From: Phycisphaeraceae bacterium | GTDB lineage: Bacteria > Planctomycetota > Phycisphaerae > Phycisphaerales > UBA1924 | DNA length: 64,000 nucleotides | Assembly (NCBI GenBank): GCA_020639215.1 | Contig: JACKHA010000010.1 | Coordinates: 1 to 64,000 of the forward strand | Reading direction: 5' to 3' | Made by a program: the position numbers and the translations under genes | The notes under the pieces: generated by a model | What the model saw: the letters and a program-made list of their open reading frames with translations, nothing else | What the model was told of the DNA's origin: nothing | Databases searched by the model: none | Shown here: positions 24,803 through 33,494 of the stretch, piece by piece | How the letters are laid out: each line of letters begins with the position of its first letter | Numbering within the stretch: position 1 is the first letter of the stretch

Positions 24803-26508
24803 GCGAATCGGGGACTGACATCGCCGCGCCCCCGCCAAACGCGCTGTACTACGGCGACAACCTCCCGCTCTTGCGGGACCGCGATCTGTTTCCCAACGAG
24901 TCCGTCGATCTGATCTACCTCGATCCACCGTTCAACTCGAACGCCACCTACAACGTCCTGTTCAAGGAATCCAGCGGGGAATCGTCCACCGCACAGATCA
25001 AGGCGTTCGACGACACATGGTCGTGGGACGCCTCCGCCGCCGAAGCCTTGGCGCTCTTGATGCACGACAAGGACACGCCCCCACCCGTCGTGACGCTGAT
25101 GCGGACCTTCCACCAGTTCATGGGGCACACGCCGATGCTGGCGTACCTGGTCCAGATGGCCGCCCGCCTCGTGCACATGCGCCGCATCCTCAGGCCGGCC
25201 GGATCAATCTACCTGCACTGCGACCCCACCGCGAGCCATTACCTCAAGATCGTTTTGGATGGCATCTTCGGGGCCGCGCAGTTCCGCAACGAGATCGTCT
25301 GGAAGCGAACGTCGGGGCGCGTCGGACCAACCCGATACGGGCGCGTCCACGACATCATTCTGTTCTTCGGCGCGTCCGAGTCCATTACCTGGAACGCCCC
25401 GTCCACACCCCAAGACGCGACGACCGCCAAGGGCCACGACCTCGTGACCGACGACCACGGTGAGACCTTCCGGGTTTCCGATCTCAGCGCCATGGGCCCG
25501 GGTCCTGCCCGACGATTTGGGAAAAAGTCCATCGCCCCGCCCAAGGGCCGGCACTGGCAGTTCGACCAGGCCGGGGTCGACCAGCGCTGGGCCTCCGGCA
25601 GGATCCGCCTGAACTCCAAGGGCGTCCCGCGCCTCTACACACCTCTGGGGGAACTGCCCGGCATCGCCATCCACGATGTCTGGTCGGACATCGAGCCGAT
25701 CAACGCCGCTGCCCAGGAACGCCTCCACTACCCAACCCAGAAGCCACTCGCCCTGCTCCGCCGGATCATCGCCGCCTCCTCGAAGCCCGGCGATGTGGTG
25801 CTGGACCCGTTCTGCGGGTGCGGCACCACGATCGACGCCGTGGAGTCGCTCAACCGCGAGAGCCCCAAGGACCCGCCGCGCCGATGGATCGGCATCGATG
25901 TCACCCACCTCGCCATCAACCTCATCAAGTACCGCCTGCGCCGCTTCGATCCGTCTCCGCGCTATGTGCTGCGGGGCGAGCCCACCGACCTCGCCGGCGC
26001 CACCCAACTATTCAAAGACGATCCGTTCCAGTTCCAATACTGGGCGTGCGGCCTGGTCGGTGCCAGGCCAGCCGTGGCAACCGAGTCTGGCAGGTCGGCC
26101 AAGAAGGGCGCCGACCGCGGAATCGACGGCGTTCGGTTCTTCGTCGACGACAACAAAGGCCCCAAGTCCATCCTCGTGCAGGTCAAGGGCGGGAGGGTCG
26201 GCTCGAAGGACATCCGCGACTTCCGCGGCACGCTCGAACGAGAGCACGCGGTGCTCGGCCTCTTCGTCTCATTGAACGCCCCCACCAAGCCCATGCTCGC
26301 GGAGGCGGCCACGGTCCCGCCCTACACCAGCCCAGTCGACGGTTCCCGAACCCCGGCGCTCCAGGTCGTGACCGTCGAGTCCCTTCTCGCCGGCGGCACC
26401 CCGGTCCGCCCCGCCGGAATTGCGTTGCCGCCCAGCGTGGAGTTCGACAGGACCGTCAAGCGAGCCAAGTCCTTCGATGAGGCCACCCTTTTCTCGTCCG
26501 CGAACTGA
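24799..26508 (+). CDS. beta-class DNA methyltransferase fused to a PD-(D/E)XK nuclease-like domain
   Basis: The 569-residue protein starts at a GTG overlapping the sdhA stop. Residues 15-370 are an amino-methyltransferase: DPPF at 42-45 (motif IV), a target-recognition region with HYPTQKPLALL before motif I, and DPFCGCGTT at 336-344 (motif I). The IV-then-I order is the beta class, which methylates adenine N6 or cytosine N4. Residues 380-569 resemble an Mrr-type nuclease: GADRGIDG with Asp443, then Gln461-Val-Lys463 (QVK). All key residues look intact, so it could both methylate and cut DNA. It lies inside the sdh operon; no restriction partner or specificity gene is adjacent. Confidence 0.87.
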   Translation: MSESGTDIAAPPPNALYYGDNLPLLRDRDLFPNESVDLIYLDPPFNSNATYNVLFKESSGESSTAQIKAFDDTWSWDASAAEALALLMHDKDTPPPVVTLMRTFHQFMGHTPMLAYLVQMAARLVHMRRILRPAGSIYLHCDPTASHYLKIVLDGIFGAAQFRNEIVWKRTSGRVGPTRYGRVHDIILFFGASESITWNAPSTPQDATTAKGHDLVTDDHGETFRVSDLSAMGPGPARRFGKKSIAPPKGRHWQFDQAGVDQRWASGRIRLNSKGVPRLYTPLGELPGIAIHDVWSDIEPINAAAQERLHYPTQKPLALLRRIIAASSKPGDVVLDPFCGCGTTIDAVESLNRESPKDPPRRWIGIDVTHLAINLIKYRLRRFDPSPRYVLRGEPTDLAGATQLFKDDPFQFQYWACGLVGARPAVATESGRSAKKGADRGIDGVRFFVDDNKGPKSILVQVKGGRVGSKDIRDFRGTLEREHAVLGLFVSLNAPTKPMLAEAATVPPYTSPVDGSRTPALQVVTVESLLAGGTPVRPAGIALPPSVEFDRTVKRAKSFDEATLFSSAN

Positions 26509-26562
26509 ACAACAAAGCGGGCCCGCCAGCCGCAGCCCGCCTCCGTCCGCACAGGAGTCCCC

Positions 26563-27315
26563 ATGCCCACCGCCACCTTCCGCATCTGGACCGGTCAGGG
26601 CGATTCCGCCGCCTTCAAGGACTACACGACCGAGGCCTCCGAGGGCATGGTCGTGCTCGACGCCATCCACCACATCCAGGCCGAGTCCGCCCCCACCCTG
26701 GCCTGCCGCTGGAACTGCAAGGCCGGCAAGTGCGGCTCGTGCTCGGCCGAGGTCAACGGCAAGCCACGCCTCCTGTGCATGACCCGCCTGGCCGACCTCG
26801 ACCTGAGCCAGCCCGTCACGGTCGAGCCGCTCAAGGCCTTTCCGCACGTGAAGGACCTGGTCACCGACGTTTCGTGGAACTACCGGGTCAAGAAGCAGAT
26901 CAAGCCCTTCAAGCCCCGCAAGCCCGACGCCGACGACGGCACCTGGCGCGTCCAGCAGGCCGACGTCGAGCGCGTCCAGGAGTTCCGCAAGTGCATCGAG
27001 TGCTACCTCTGCCAGGACGTGTGCCACGTCCTGCGTGACCACCACAAGCACCCGGAGTTCGCCGGCCCGCGCTTCTTCGTGTACACAGCCGCCCTCGAGA
27101 TGCACCCGCTCGACACCGAGGACCGCCTCAAGGACCTCAAGGACGAGGGCGGCATCGGCTACTGCAACATCACCAAGTGCTGCACCAAGGTCTGCCCCGA
27201 GCACATCACCATCACCGACAACGCCATCATCCCCCTCAAGGAACGCGTGGTCGACGAGTTCTACGATCCGCTGACCAGGCTCTTCCGCGTCTTCAAGCCG
27301 AAGCAGAAGGAATGA
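26563..27315 (+). CDS. sdhB: succinate dehydrogenase iron-sulfur subunit
   Basis: The 250-residue protein carries all three clusters. The [2Fe-2S] Cys set is in CRWNCKAGKCGSC and LLC, the [4Fe-4S] set in CIECYLCQDVC, and the [3Fe-4S] set in CNITKCCTKVCPEH. It passes electrons from SdhA to the quinone. It lies 54 bases after the methyltransferase gene, with its own AGGAG, and ends where an inverted repeat element begins. Confidence 0.97.
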   Translation: MPTATFRIWTGQGDSAAFKDYTTEASEGMVVLDAIHHIQAESAPTLACRWNCKAGKCGSCSAEVNGKPRLLCMTRLADLDLSQPVTVEPLKAFPHVKDLVTDVSWNYRVKKQIKPFKPRKPDADDGTWRVQQADVERVQEFRKCIECYLCQDVCHVLRDHHKHPEFAGPRFFVYTAALEMHPLDTEDRLKDLKDEGGIGYCNITKCCTKVCPEHITITDNAIIPLKERVVDEFYDPLTRLFRVFKPKQKE

Positions 27316-27468
27316 CTCACCGCAGAGGCGCAGAGGACGCAGAGTTTGAAGAACCAGTGAGCGCCTAGTTCAACGCACGGCCCGAAACAGGAATCTCGCG
27401 CTCGGCCACCACGCACTCCCCGCCCTCGCCTTTGCTTCCCTCTGTGCCCTCAGCGCCTCTGCGGTGAG
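27316..27468. repeat. palindromic element with CCGCAGAGGCGCAGAGG arms
   Basis: 27316-27343 and 27440-27468 are inverted copies of the word CTCACCGCAGAGGCGC plus G/A-rich extension. The element starts directly after the sdhB stop codon and ends just before the next gene, so it fills the gap 27316-27487. Confidence 0.85.
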
Positions 27469-27487
27469 ACCTCTCCCAGGAGCCGCC

Positions 27488-27991
27488 ATGTTCAAGCTCA
27501 AGCCGATCGAGCGCGACGCCGTCCCTGCCGCCCTGGCCAAGGCCGAGCGTTATCGCCTGCTCAACGAGCCGCGCGAGGCCGAGAGCATCTGCCAGGACGT
27601 CCTCGCCGCCGATCCGGACAACCAGCAGGCGATCATCTGCCTCATCCTCACCCTGACCGACCTCTTCGACCGCACGGCCCGGCGCGACGACGCCGTCGCC
27701 CTGCTCGCCCGCCTCAAGGGCGACTATGAGCGCGAGTACTACGCCGGCGTCATCGAGGAACGCTGGGTCAAGCACCTGCTCCACGCCGGCTACGCGATGG
27801 CCAGCGTCTACGACCGGCTCCGCGAAGCGATGGACCACTTCGAGAAGTCCGACAGGATCGCCCCGCCCAACAACGATGACGCCGTACTCCGCTGGAACAC
27901 CTGCGTCCGCCTCCTGGAGAGCGAAAACTTCGATCCCAACGAGGAGCCCGACTACCCCGAGGTTTTCGACGACGACGTGCCGATGCGGTGA
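27488..27991 (+). CDS. TPR-like helical protein of unknown function
   Basis: The 167-residue protein is mostly helical with pattern AKAERYRLLNEPREAESICQDVLAADPDNQQAI (two helices, resembling a TPR) and an ending of acidic residues. No catalytic motif is seen. An in-frame GTG-like extension upstream exists, but the ATG at 27488 follows AGGAG. It is followed by a 196-base gap and the aminotransferase gene. Function is unknown. Confidence 0.7.
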   Translation: MFKLKPIERDAVPAALAKAERYRLLNEPREAESICQDVLAADPDNQQAIICLILTLTDLFDRTARRDDAVALLARLKGDYEREYYAGVIEERWVKHLLHAGYAMASVYDRLREAMDHFEKSDRIAPPNNDDAVLRWNTCVRLLESENFDPNEEPDYPEVFDDDVPMR

Positions 27992-28187
27992 TCCGCCAGT
28001 GCGAGCACACGCCGCCGCGTCGCCCACCAGGCCGCCCGAACCGCGGCAAAACCCGCCCCGAACGTTCGATCCGCCCGGTTGGGGGCCGCGGTCAACCGCG
28101 CCCGCTAGGATGTTCTCCGGGGAGCCGCGCTGCCCGCACGAGTGGTCGTTCCACCGCTCGCCCGTCGCGCCAACCCAGGAGCACCGG

Positions 28188-29552
28188 ATGCCCACACCGT
28201 CCGACACCAAGGCCGCCGAGCTGATCAGGCGCCGCGACCGCGTCGTCTGCCCCGGCGTCGGACGCCTGTCCGACCTCACCGCCGCCTCCGCGGACGGCGC
28301 CACCCTTACAGACGCCGACGGACGTGAGTACATCGACTTCGCCGGCGGCATCGGCGTCATGAACATCGGGCACAACGACCCCGCCGTCGTCGCCGCCATC
28401 AACGACCAGGCCTCCCGCCTGGTCCACACCGGCATCCACGTCGCCACCTACGAGCCCTACGTCGCCCTCTGCGAGCGCCTCGTCGAGCTCCTCCCCCACC
28501 ACGAGCCCGGCACCAGCGACTCGACCAAGGCCATGCTGGTCAACACCGGTGCCGAGGCCGTCGAGAACTCGATCAAGATCGCCCGCCAGGCCACCGGCCG
28601 CGCCGCGGTCATCTGCTTCACCGGCGCGTTCCACGGGCGCACGCTTCTGGCAGCCACCCTCACGTCCAAGGTCGGGTACAAAGCCGGCTGCGGCCCGTTC
28701 ATGCCCGAGGTCTACCGCCTTCCCTTCCCCGTGGTCCGGCGCGGGCAGGACGAGGCGCCCGTCGTCGCCCGCGAACTCGCCCGCCTCCGCGCCGCCCTCA
28801 AGAACACCGTCGCCCCGCGCGACCTGGCCGCCATCATCGTCGAGCCAGTCCAGGGCGAGGGCGGGTTCCACGTCCTGCCCGGCGCGTACGCCAAAGGCCT
28901 GCGCGACATCTGCGACGAGCATGGGATCACACTCATCTTCGACGAGGTCCAGACCGGCTTCGGCCGCACCGGCAAGTGGGGCGCCTTCGAGCACCTGGGC
29001 GTCCGGCCTGACCTGTCCCCCTGGGCCAAGTCCATGGGCGGCGGCCTGCCCATCTCCGCCGTCGTCGGCAAGGCCAGCGTCATGGACCGCGTCACGCCCG
29101 GCACCCTGGGCGGGACCTACGGCGGCAACCCCGTCGCCTGCGCCGCCGCTCTGGCCACCATCGGGCGCATGGAGGAACTAGGCCTCAACGCCAAAGCCAC
29201 CCGCGACGGACGCACCATCCGCGCGCGGTTCGAGTCGATCGCCAATCGCGTCCCCGCCATCACCGACGTCCGCGGCCTCGGGGCCATGCTCGCGATCGAG
29301 TTTTCCGTCGGAGGCGACCCCGATCGCCCCGATGGCCCGGGCGTGGCCGCCATCATCGCCACCTGCCGCGACAAAGGCCTGCTCGTCATCCCGGCGGGCG
29401 TTGACTCGAACGCCATCCGCGTCCTGGCCCCACTCGTGATCGACGACGCCACCCTCGCCCGCGGCCTCGACATCCTCGAAGCCGCCATCCTCCAGCACGC
29501 CGCGCCCAAGCCCGCCGCCCCGGCCCCCGCCCACGCGACCCAAGGAGCCTGA
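28188..29552 (+). CDS. class-III aminotransferase (4-aminobutyrate/polyamine type)
   Basis: The 454-residue PLP enzyme matches GabT-like aminotransferases. Motifs are NTGAEAVENSIKIAR, the FTGAFHGRTLL region, the Asp in LIFDEVQTGFGRTG, and the PLP Lys in SPWAKSMGGGLPIS. Its usual reaction moves the amino group of GABA, beta-alanine or a diamine to 2-oxoglutarate. It is the first of five genes (nitrilase, decarboxylase, ATP-grasp, C45) with gaps of 5, -4, 62 and 158 bases, so a shared pathway is likely. GGAG lies before the ATG at 28188. Substrate is inferred, not proven. Confidence 0.9.
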   Translation: MPTPSDTKAAELIRRRDRVVCPGVGRLSDLTAASADGATLTDADGREYIDFAGGIGVMNIGHNDPAVVAAINDQASRLVHTGIHVATYEPYVALCERLVELLPHHEPGTSDSTKAMLVNTGAEAVENSIKIARQATGRAAVICFTGAFHGRTLLAATLTSKVGYKAGCGPFMPEVYRLPFPVVRRGQDEAPVVARELARLRAALKNTVAPRDLAAIIVEPVQGEGGFHVLPGAYAKGLRDICDEHGITLIFDEVQTGFGRTGKWGAFEHLGVRPDLSPWAKSMGGGLPISAVVGKASVMDRVTPGTLGGTYGGNPVACAAALATIGRMEELGLNAKATRDGRTIRARFESIANRVPAITDVRGLGAMLAIEFSVGGDPDRPDGPGVAAIIATCRDKGLLVIPAGVDSNAIRVLAPLVIDDATLARGLDILEAAILQHAAPKPAAPAPAHATQGA

Positions 29553-29557
29553 CCCGC

Positions 29558-30604
29558 ATGCGTCCCTTCGCCATCGCCGGCCTGCAACTCAAAGTCTCGG
29601 GCCGCACCTCAAACCTCGCCCACATCTGCGACCGGATCGAGATGCTCATGCATCTGTATCCGTGGGTCCAGATGGTCATGCTCAGCGAGCTGGCCACGTT
29701 CGGCGGCTGGACCGGGCACGCCGCCGAGCTCCCCAACGAGGTCGAGGGCACCTACCGCGAGCTCGCCGCCCGCCACCGAATCTGGCTGATCCCAGGCTCG
29801 CTCTACGAGAAGACGCCCCAGGGCATCTACAACACCTCCCCCGTCATCGACCCCGAGGGCAACGTCATCGCCCGCTACCACAAGATGTTCCCCTTCCTCC
29901 CCTACGAGACCGGGGTGCTCGGCGGCTCCGAGTTCTGTGTCTTCGACGTCCCGGAGGTCGGGCGCTTCGGCCTGAGCATCTGCTACGACATGTGGTTCCC
30001 CGAGACCTCCCGCACCCTGGCCGCCATGGGCGCCGAGGTCATCCTCCATCCCACGCTCACACCCACCATCGACCGCGACGTCGAACTCGCCATCGTCCGC
30101 GCCACCGCCGCCACCAACCAGTGCTTCGTCCTTGACATCAACGGCATCGGCGACGGCGGCAACGGACGCTCGAACCTCGTGGCCCCCACCGGCGACCTGC
30201 TCTTCCAGGCCGGCAGCAACGAGGAGATGCTCCCCATCGAGATCGATCTCGACCGCGTGCGACGCTCCCGCGAGGTCGGCCTCAAGGGCCTCGGCCAGCC
30301 GCTCAAGTCCTTCCGCGACCGCGCGGTCGAGTTCTCCGTCTACCACCGGCGTTCCAGCGCCGCGTCGTACCTCAACACCCTCGGCCCGCTCGAGAAGATG
30401 GCCCGGAACTCCAGGGCCGGCCTCGGGTTCGGGACCCACCTCGTGCCCTCGGCCCCGCCCATCCTCCCCGCCCCGCCGACCCCGGGGATCCCGCCCGCGT
30501 CAGCCGCGCCACTCCCGCCCGCGTCGAACCCGGCTCCCGTGCCCCCCGCCACCGGCGCAGCGTCGGCCCCTCCCCACTTCGGCAACGGCGGCGTCCCAGC
30601 ATGA
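29558..30604 (+). CDS. carbon-nitrogen hydrolase (nitrilase superfamily amidase)
   Basis: The 348-residue enzyme has the Glu-Lys-Cys triad: Glu44 in LSELATFG, Lys109 in RYHKMFP, Cys142 in SICYDMWFPE. Such enzymes hydrolyse C-N bonds such as N-carbamoylputrescine or omega-amides. Residues 285-348 are a Pro/Ala-rich tail not needed for catalysis. It begins five bases after the aminotransferase and its stop overlaps the decarboxylase start (ATGA, 30601-30604). The substrate may be an amide made by the neighbours. Confidence 0.9.
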   Translation: MRPFAIAGLQLKVSGRTSNLAHICDRIEMLMHLYPWVQMVMLSELATFGGWTGHAAELPNEVEGTYRELAARHRIWLIPGSLYEKTPQGIYNTSPVIDPEGNVIARYHKMFPFLPYETGVLGGSEFCVFDVPEVGRFGLSICYDMWFPETSRTLAAMGAEVILHPTLTPTIDRDVELAIVRATAATNQCFVLDINGIGDGGNGRSNLVAPTGDLLFQAGSNEEMLPIEIDLDRVRRSREVGLKGLGQPLKSFRDRAVEFSVYHRRSSAASYLNTLGPLEKMARNSRAGLGFGTHLVPSAPPILPAPPTPGIPPASAAPLPPASNPAPVPPATGAASAPPHFGNGGVPA

Positions 30605-33432
30605 CCACCGCACCCGCACAACCCGCCACGCGCCCCGACCGCACCCTGGCCCCTTACAACGCGCCCCAGCTGCGCATGGACACCTGGAACGACCTCCAGC
30701 TCCGCTGCGCCTGGCTGAAAGAGTTCGCCCAGCACGGCAAGGACACCACCGAGCCACGCGCCGCGGTCGCACGCTGCCTCACGCTTCTTGGGCAGCTCGA
30801 GTTCTACTGGGCCTTCCCCGGCCCGGAACGCATCGAGGCCATCCACGACATGTTCGAGCGCGGCGAGCACGCCGCCCTGGCCGGCGAGGTCGCCGCCCTG
30901 GCCCGCCTGCTCATCGGCGACACCTACCGCTGCTCCCAGGCCACGCGCGATATTCCCGGCGCCCGCGCGAGCCGCGACGGACGATCCGCCGCGCGCGACC
31001 CGTCCCGCGACCGCCCGCGCCACAGCGAAACCGGCGCGCCACTCCTGGCCCTGGCCGACAAGCCATACTTCGAGGTCCTCGTCGTCGACGGCGACGACGC
31101 CTACGACAGCGACGAACTCCGCGACGGCCTCCGCGCCTGCCGACGCGACTCCGACGACTTCGTCTACGACATCGTCTCCGTCCCCTCACTCGAAGACGCC
31201 ATCATCGCCTGCCTCTTCAACTGGACCATCCAGTCCGTCTTCCTCCGGTACAACTACGCCTTCCACTCCAACCACAAGCACCCAGCCCTCCAGCGATACC
31301 TCAGCATCCTGGAATGGGAAAAACTCCCCGTCTCCTTCGGCGTCGAACGCAGCGCCGCCCTGGCCCGCCTCCTCAAGTCCATCCGCCCCGAACTCGACCT
31401 CTTCCTCGTCACCGACTCCCCGCTCGACAACGTCGCCGGCAACGTCGGCAGCGGATTCCGGCGCGTCTTTTACCGCCTCGAACAGTACATGGAGCAGCAC
31501 CTCTCCATCCTCAAGGGCGTCCGCGAGCGCTTCGAGGCACCCTTCTTCGACGCCCTCCGACGCTACAGCGCCAAGCCCACCGGCGTCTTCCACGCGCTGC
31601 CCATCGCTCGCGGCAAGTCCATGTCCACCGCACACTGGGCCCGCGACCTGCTCGCGTTCTACGGCCAGAACATCTTCATGGCCGAGACCTCCGCAACCAG
31701 CGGCGGGCTCGACTCGCTGCTCCAACCCCGCGGCCCCATCAAGAAGGCCCAGGACGCCGCCGCACGCGCCTTCGGCGCACGCCAGACCTTCTTCGTCACC
31801 AACGGCACCTCCACCGCCAACAAGATCGTCTCCCAGGCCCTGGTCCGCCCGGGCGACATCGTCCTGATCGACCGCGAGTGCCACAAGAGCCACCACTACG
31901 CCCTCGTGCTCGCCGGCGCCATGCCCGTCTACCTCGACGCCTACGCCCTCCCCCAGTACTCCATGTACGGCGCCGTCCCGCTCGAGGAGATCGAGCGACA
32001 ACTCCTCGCACTCAAGGCCGCGGGCAAGCTCGACCGCGTCCGCATGCTCATCCTCACCAACTGCACCTTCGACGGCATCACCTACGACCCCGAGCGCGTC
32101 ATGCGCCGCGTCCTGGCCATCAAGCCCGACATGATCTTCCTTTGGGACGAGGCCTGGTTCGCCTTCGCCCGCTTCAACCCCACCCTCCGGCGCCGCACCG
32201 GCATGGACGCCGCCGCACGACTCCGCGCCACCCTCCGCTCCCCCGCCTACCGCGAGGCCTGGGAGCGATCCCGCGCGAGCGGCACGACGGCTCCCGCCTC
32301 CGCGGACGGCCAACCGTCAGCGCCACCCCAGTCAGAGGCGATGCCCGACCCCGACCGCGCCCGCATCCGCGTCTACGTCACACAGTCCACCCACAAGACC
32401 CTGACATCCCTCCGCCAGGGCTCAATGATCCACGTCTACGACGAGGACTTCGAGCAGCGCGCCGCCGAGCCGTTCAACGAAGCCTTCATGACCCACACCT
32501 CGACCAGCCCCAACTACCAGATCGTCGCCTCCCTCGACGTCGGACGCCGCCAGGTCGAGCTCGAAGGCTACGAACTCACCGAGCAGGCCATCGGCCTGGC
32601 CATGACCCTGCGCCGACGCGTCCGCGAGCACGACGACCTCAAACGCTGCTTCGGCGTCATGCGCCCGGCCGAGATGATCCCCGCCGAGTTCCGCCCCTCG
32701 GGCATCGAGTTCTACTTCGACCCCGTCCGCGGTTGGGGCCCCATGGACCAGGCCTGGCACCGCGACGAGTTCACACTCGACCCCACCCGCGTCACCCTCC
32801 ACATCGGCGCCACCGGCATGGACGGCGACGCCTTCCGCCACGTCCTCATGGACCGCTTCGACATCCAGATCAACAAGACCTCACGAAACACCGCCCTGTT
32901 CATGCCCAACATCGGCACGACCCGCGGCGACATCGCCTACCTGGTCGAGGTCCTCGCCTCCATCTCGCGCGACGTGACCGAACGCCTCTCCCTCGAGAGC
33001 CAGGCGGGGCGCGAGCGCCACCACGCCCGCGTCGAGTCGCTCAGGAACGGCCCACCGCTGCCCCACTTCTCCCGCTTCCACCCCGCGTTCCAGCCCGACG
33101 CCTCCAAGAAGACGCCCACGCGCGAGGGCGACCTCCGCCGGGCCTACTTCCTCACCTACGACGAGCACAACGTCCGCGGCGCCATGATCTCGCGCGACAC
33201 CCTCGACGCCGTCCGCAAGGGGCCCGAACTCGTCTCCGCCTCCTTCGTCATCCCCTACCCGCCGGGCTTCCCCGTGCTCGTGCCCGGACAGGTCGTCAGC
33301 CCCGAGATCCTCGAGTACCTCCTGGCCCTCGACGTCAAGGAGATCCACGGCTACCACCCGGTCAACGGCTTCCGCGTCTTCACACCCGATGCGCTCGACC
33401 GCGCCGCCAACAGCCGCACCCACGCCGACTGA
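30601..33432 (+). CDS. Orn/Lys/Arg-type PLP decarboxylase
   Basis: The 943-residue enzyme is of the large bacterial Orn/Lys/Arg decarboxylase family. The N terminus has a wing/flavodoxin-like domain (VLVVDGDDAYDS near 152, Asn-Tyr-Ala-Phe near 219). PLP-binding Lys599 lies in the signature STHKTL, with IFLWDEAWFAF upstream and MIHV after it. About 35 Ala/Ser/Pro residues at 557-590 are a low-complexity insert. The C-terminal domain has GYHPVNGFRVF. It would decarboxylate Arg, Orn or Lys to a polyamine or diamine. Residues fixing the substrate cannot be read without alignment. Confidence 0.92.
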   Translation: MTTAPAQPATRPDRTLAPYNAPQLRMDTWNDLQLRCAWLKEFAQHGKDTTEPRAAVARCLTLLGQLEFYWAFPGPERIEAIHDMFERGEHAALAGEVAALARLLIGDTYRCSQATRDIPGARASRDGRSAARDPSRDRPRHSETGAPLLALADKPYFEVLVVDGDDAYDSDELRDGLRACRRDSDDFVYDIVSVPSLEDAIIACLFNWTIQSVFLRYNYAFHSNHKHPALQRYLSILEWEKLPVSFGVERSAALARLLKSIRPELDLFLVTDSPLDNVAGNVGSGFRRVFYRLEQYMEQHLSILKGVRERFEAPFFDALRRYSAKPTGVFHALPIARGKSMSTAHWARDLLAFYGQNIFMAETSATSGGLDSLLQPRGPIKKAQDAAARAFGARQTFFVTNGTSTANKIVSQALVRPGDIVLIDRECHKSHHYALVLAGAMPVYLDAYALPQYSMYGAVPLEEIERQLLALKAAGKLDRVRMLILTNCTFDGITYDPERVMRRVLAIKPDMIFLWDEAWFAFARFNPTLRRRTGMDAAARLRATLRSPAYREAWERSRASGTTAPASADGQPSAPPQSEAMPDPDRARIRVYVTQSTHKTLTSLRQGSMIHVYDEDFEQRAAEPFNEAFMTHTSTSPNYQIVASLDVGRRQVELEGYELTEQAIGLAMTLRRRVREHDDLKRCFGVMRPAEMIPAEFRPSGIEFYFDPVRGWGPMDQAWHRDEFTLDPTRVTLHIGATGMDGDAFRHVLMDRFDIQINKTSRNTALFMPNIGTTRGDIAYLVEVLASISRDVTERLSLESQAGRERHHARVESLRNGPPLPHFSRFHPAFQPDASKKTPTREGDLRRAYFLTYDEHNVRGAMISRDTLDAVRKGPELVSASFVIPYPPGFPVLVPGQVVSPEILEYLLALDVKEIHGYHPVNGFRVFTPDALDRAANSRTHAD

Positions 33433-33494
33433 ACCAACCCACGCCAACACCCGATCAACCACGCCGACCGAATCCGCACCGAGAAAGGAGTCCC

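Noticed and set aside
27726..28187. extended N terminus of the aminotransferase
   Set aside because: The extension overlaps the TPR-like gene and is Arg/Ser/Pro-rich; the ATG at 28188 is the family start.
30132..33494. long N-terminal extension of the ATP-grasp frame (1636 codons in all)
   Set aside because: The extra part overlaps the nitrilase and decarboxylase genes in another frame and is Arg/Pro-rich; the ATG at 33495 after AAAGGAG is the true start.
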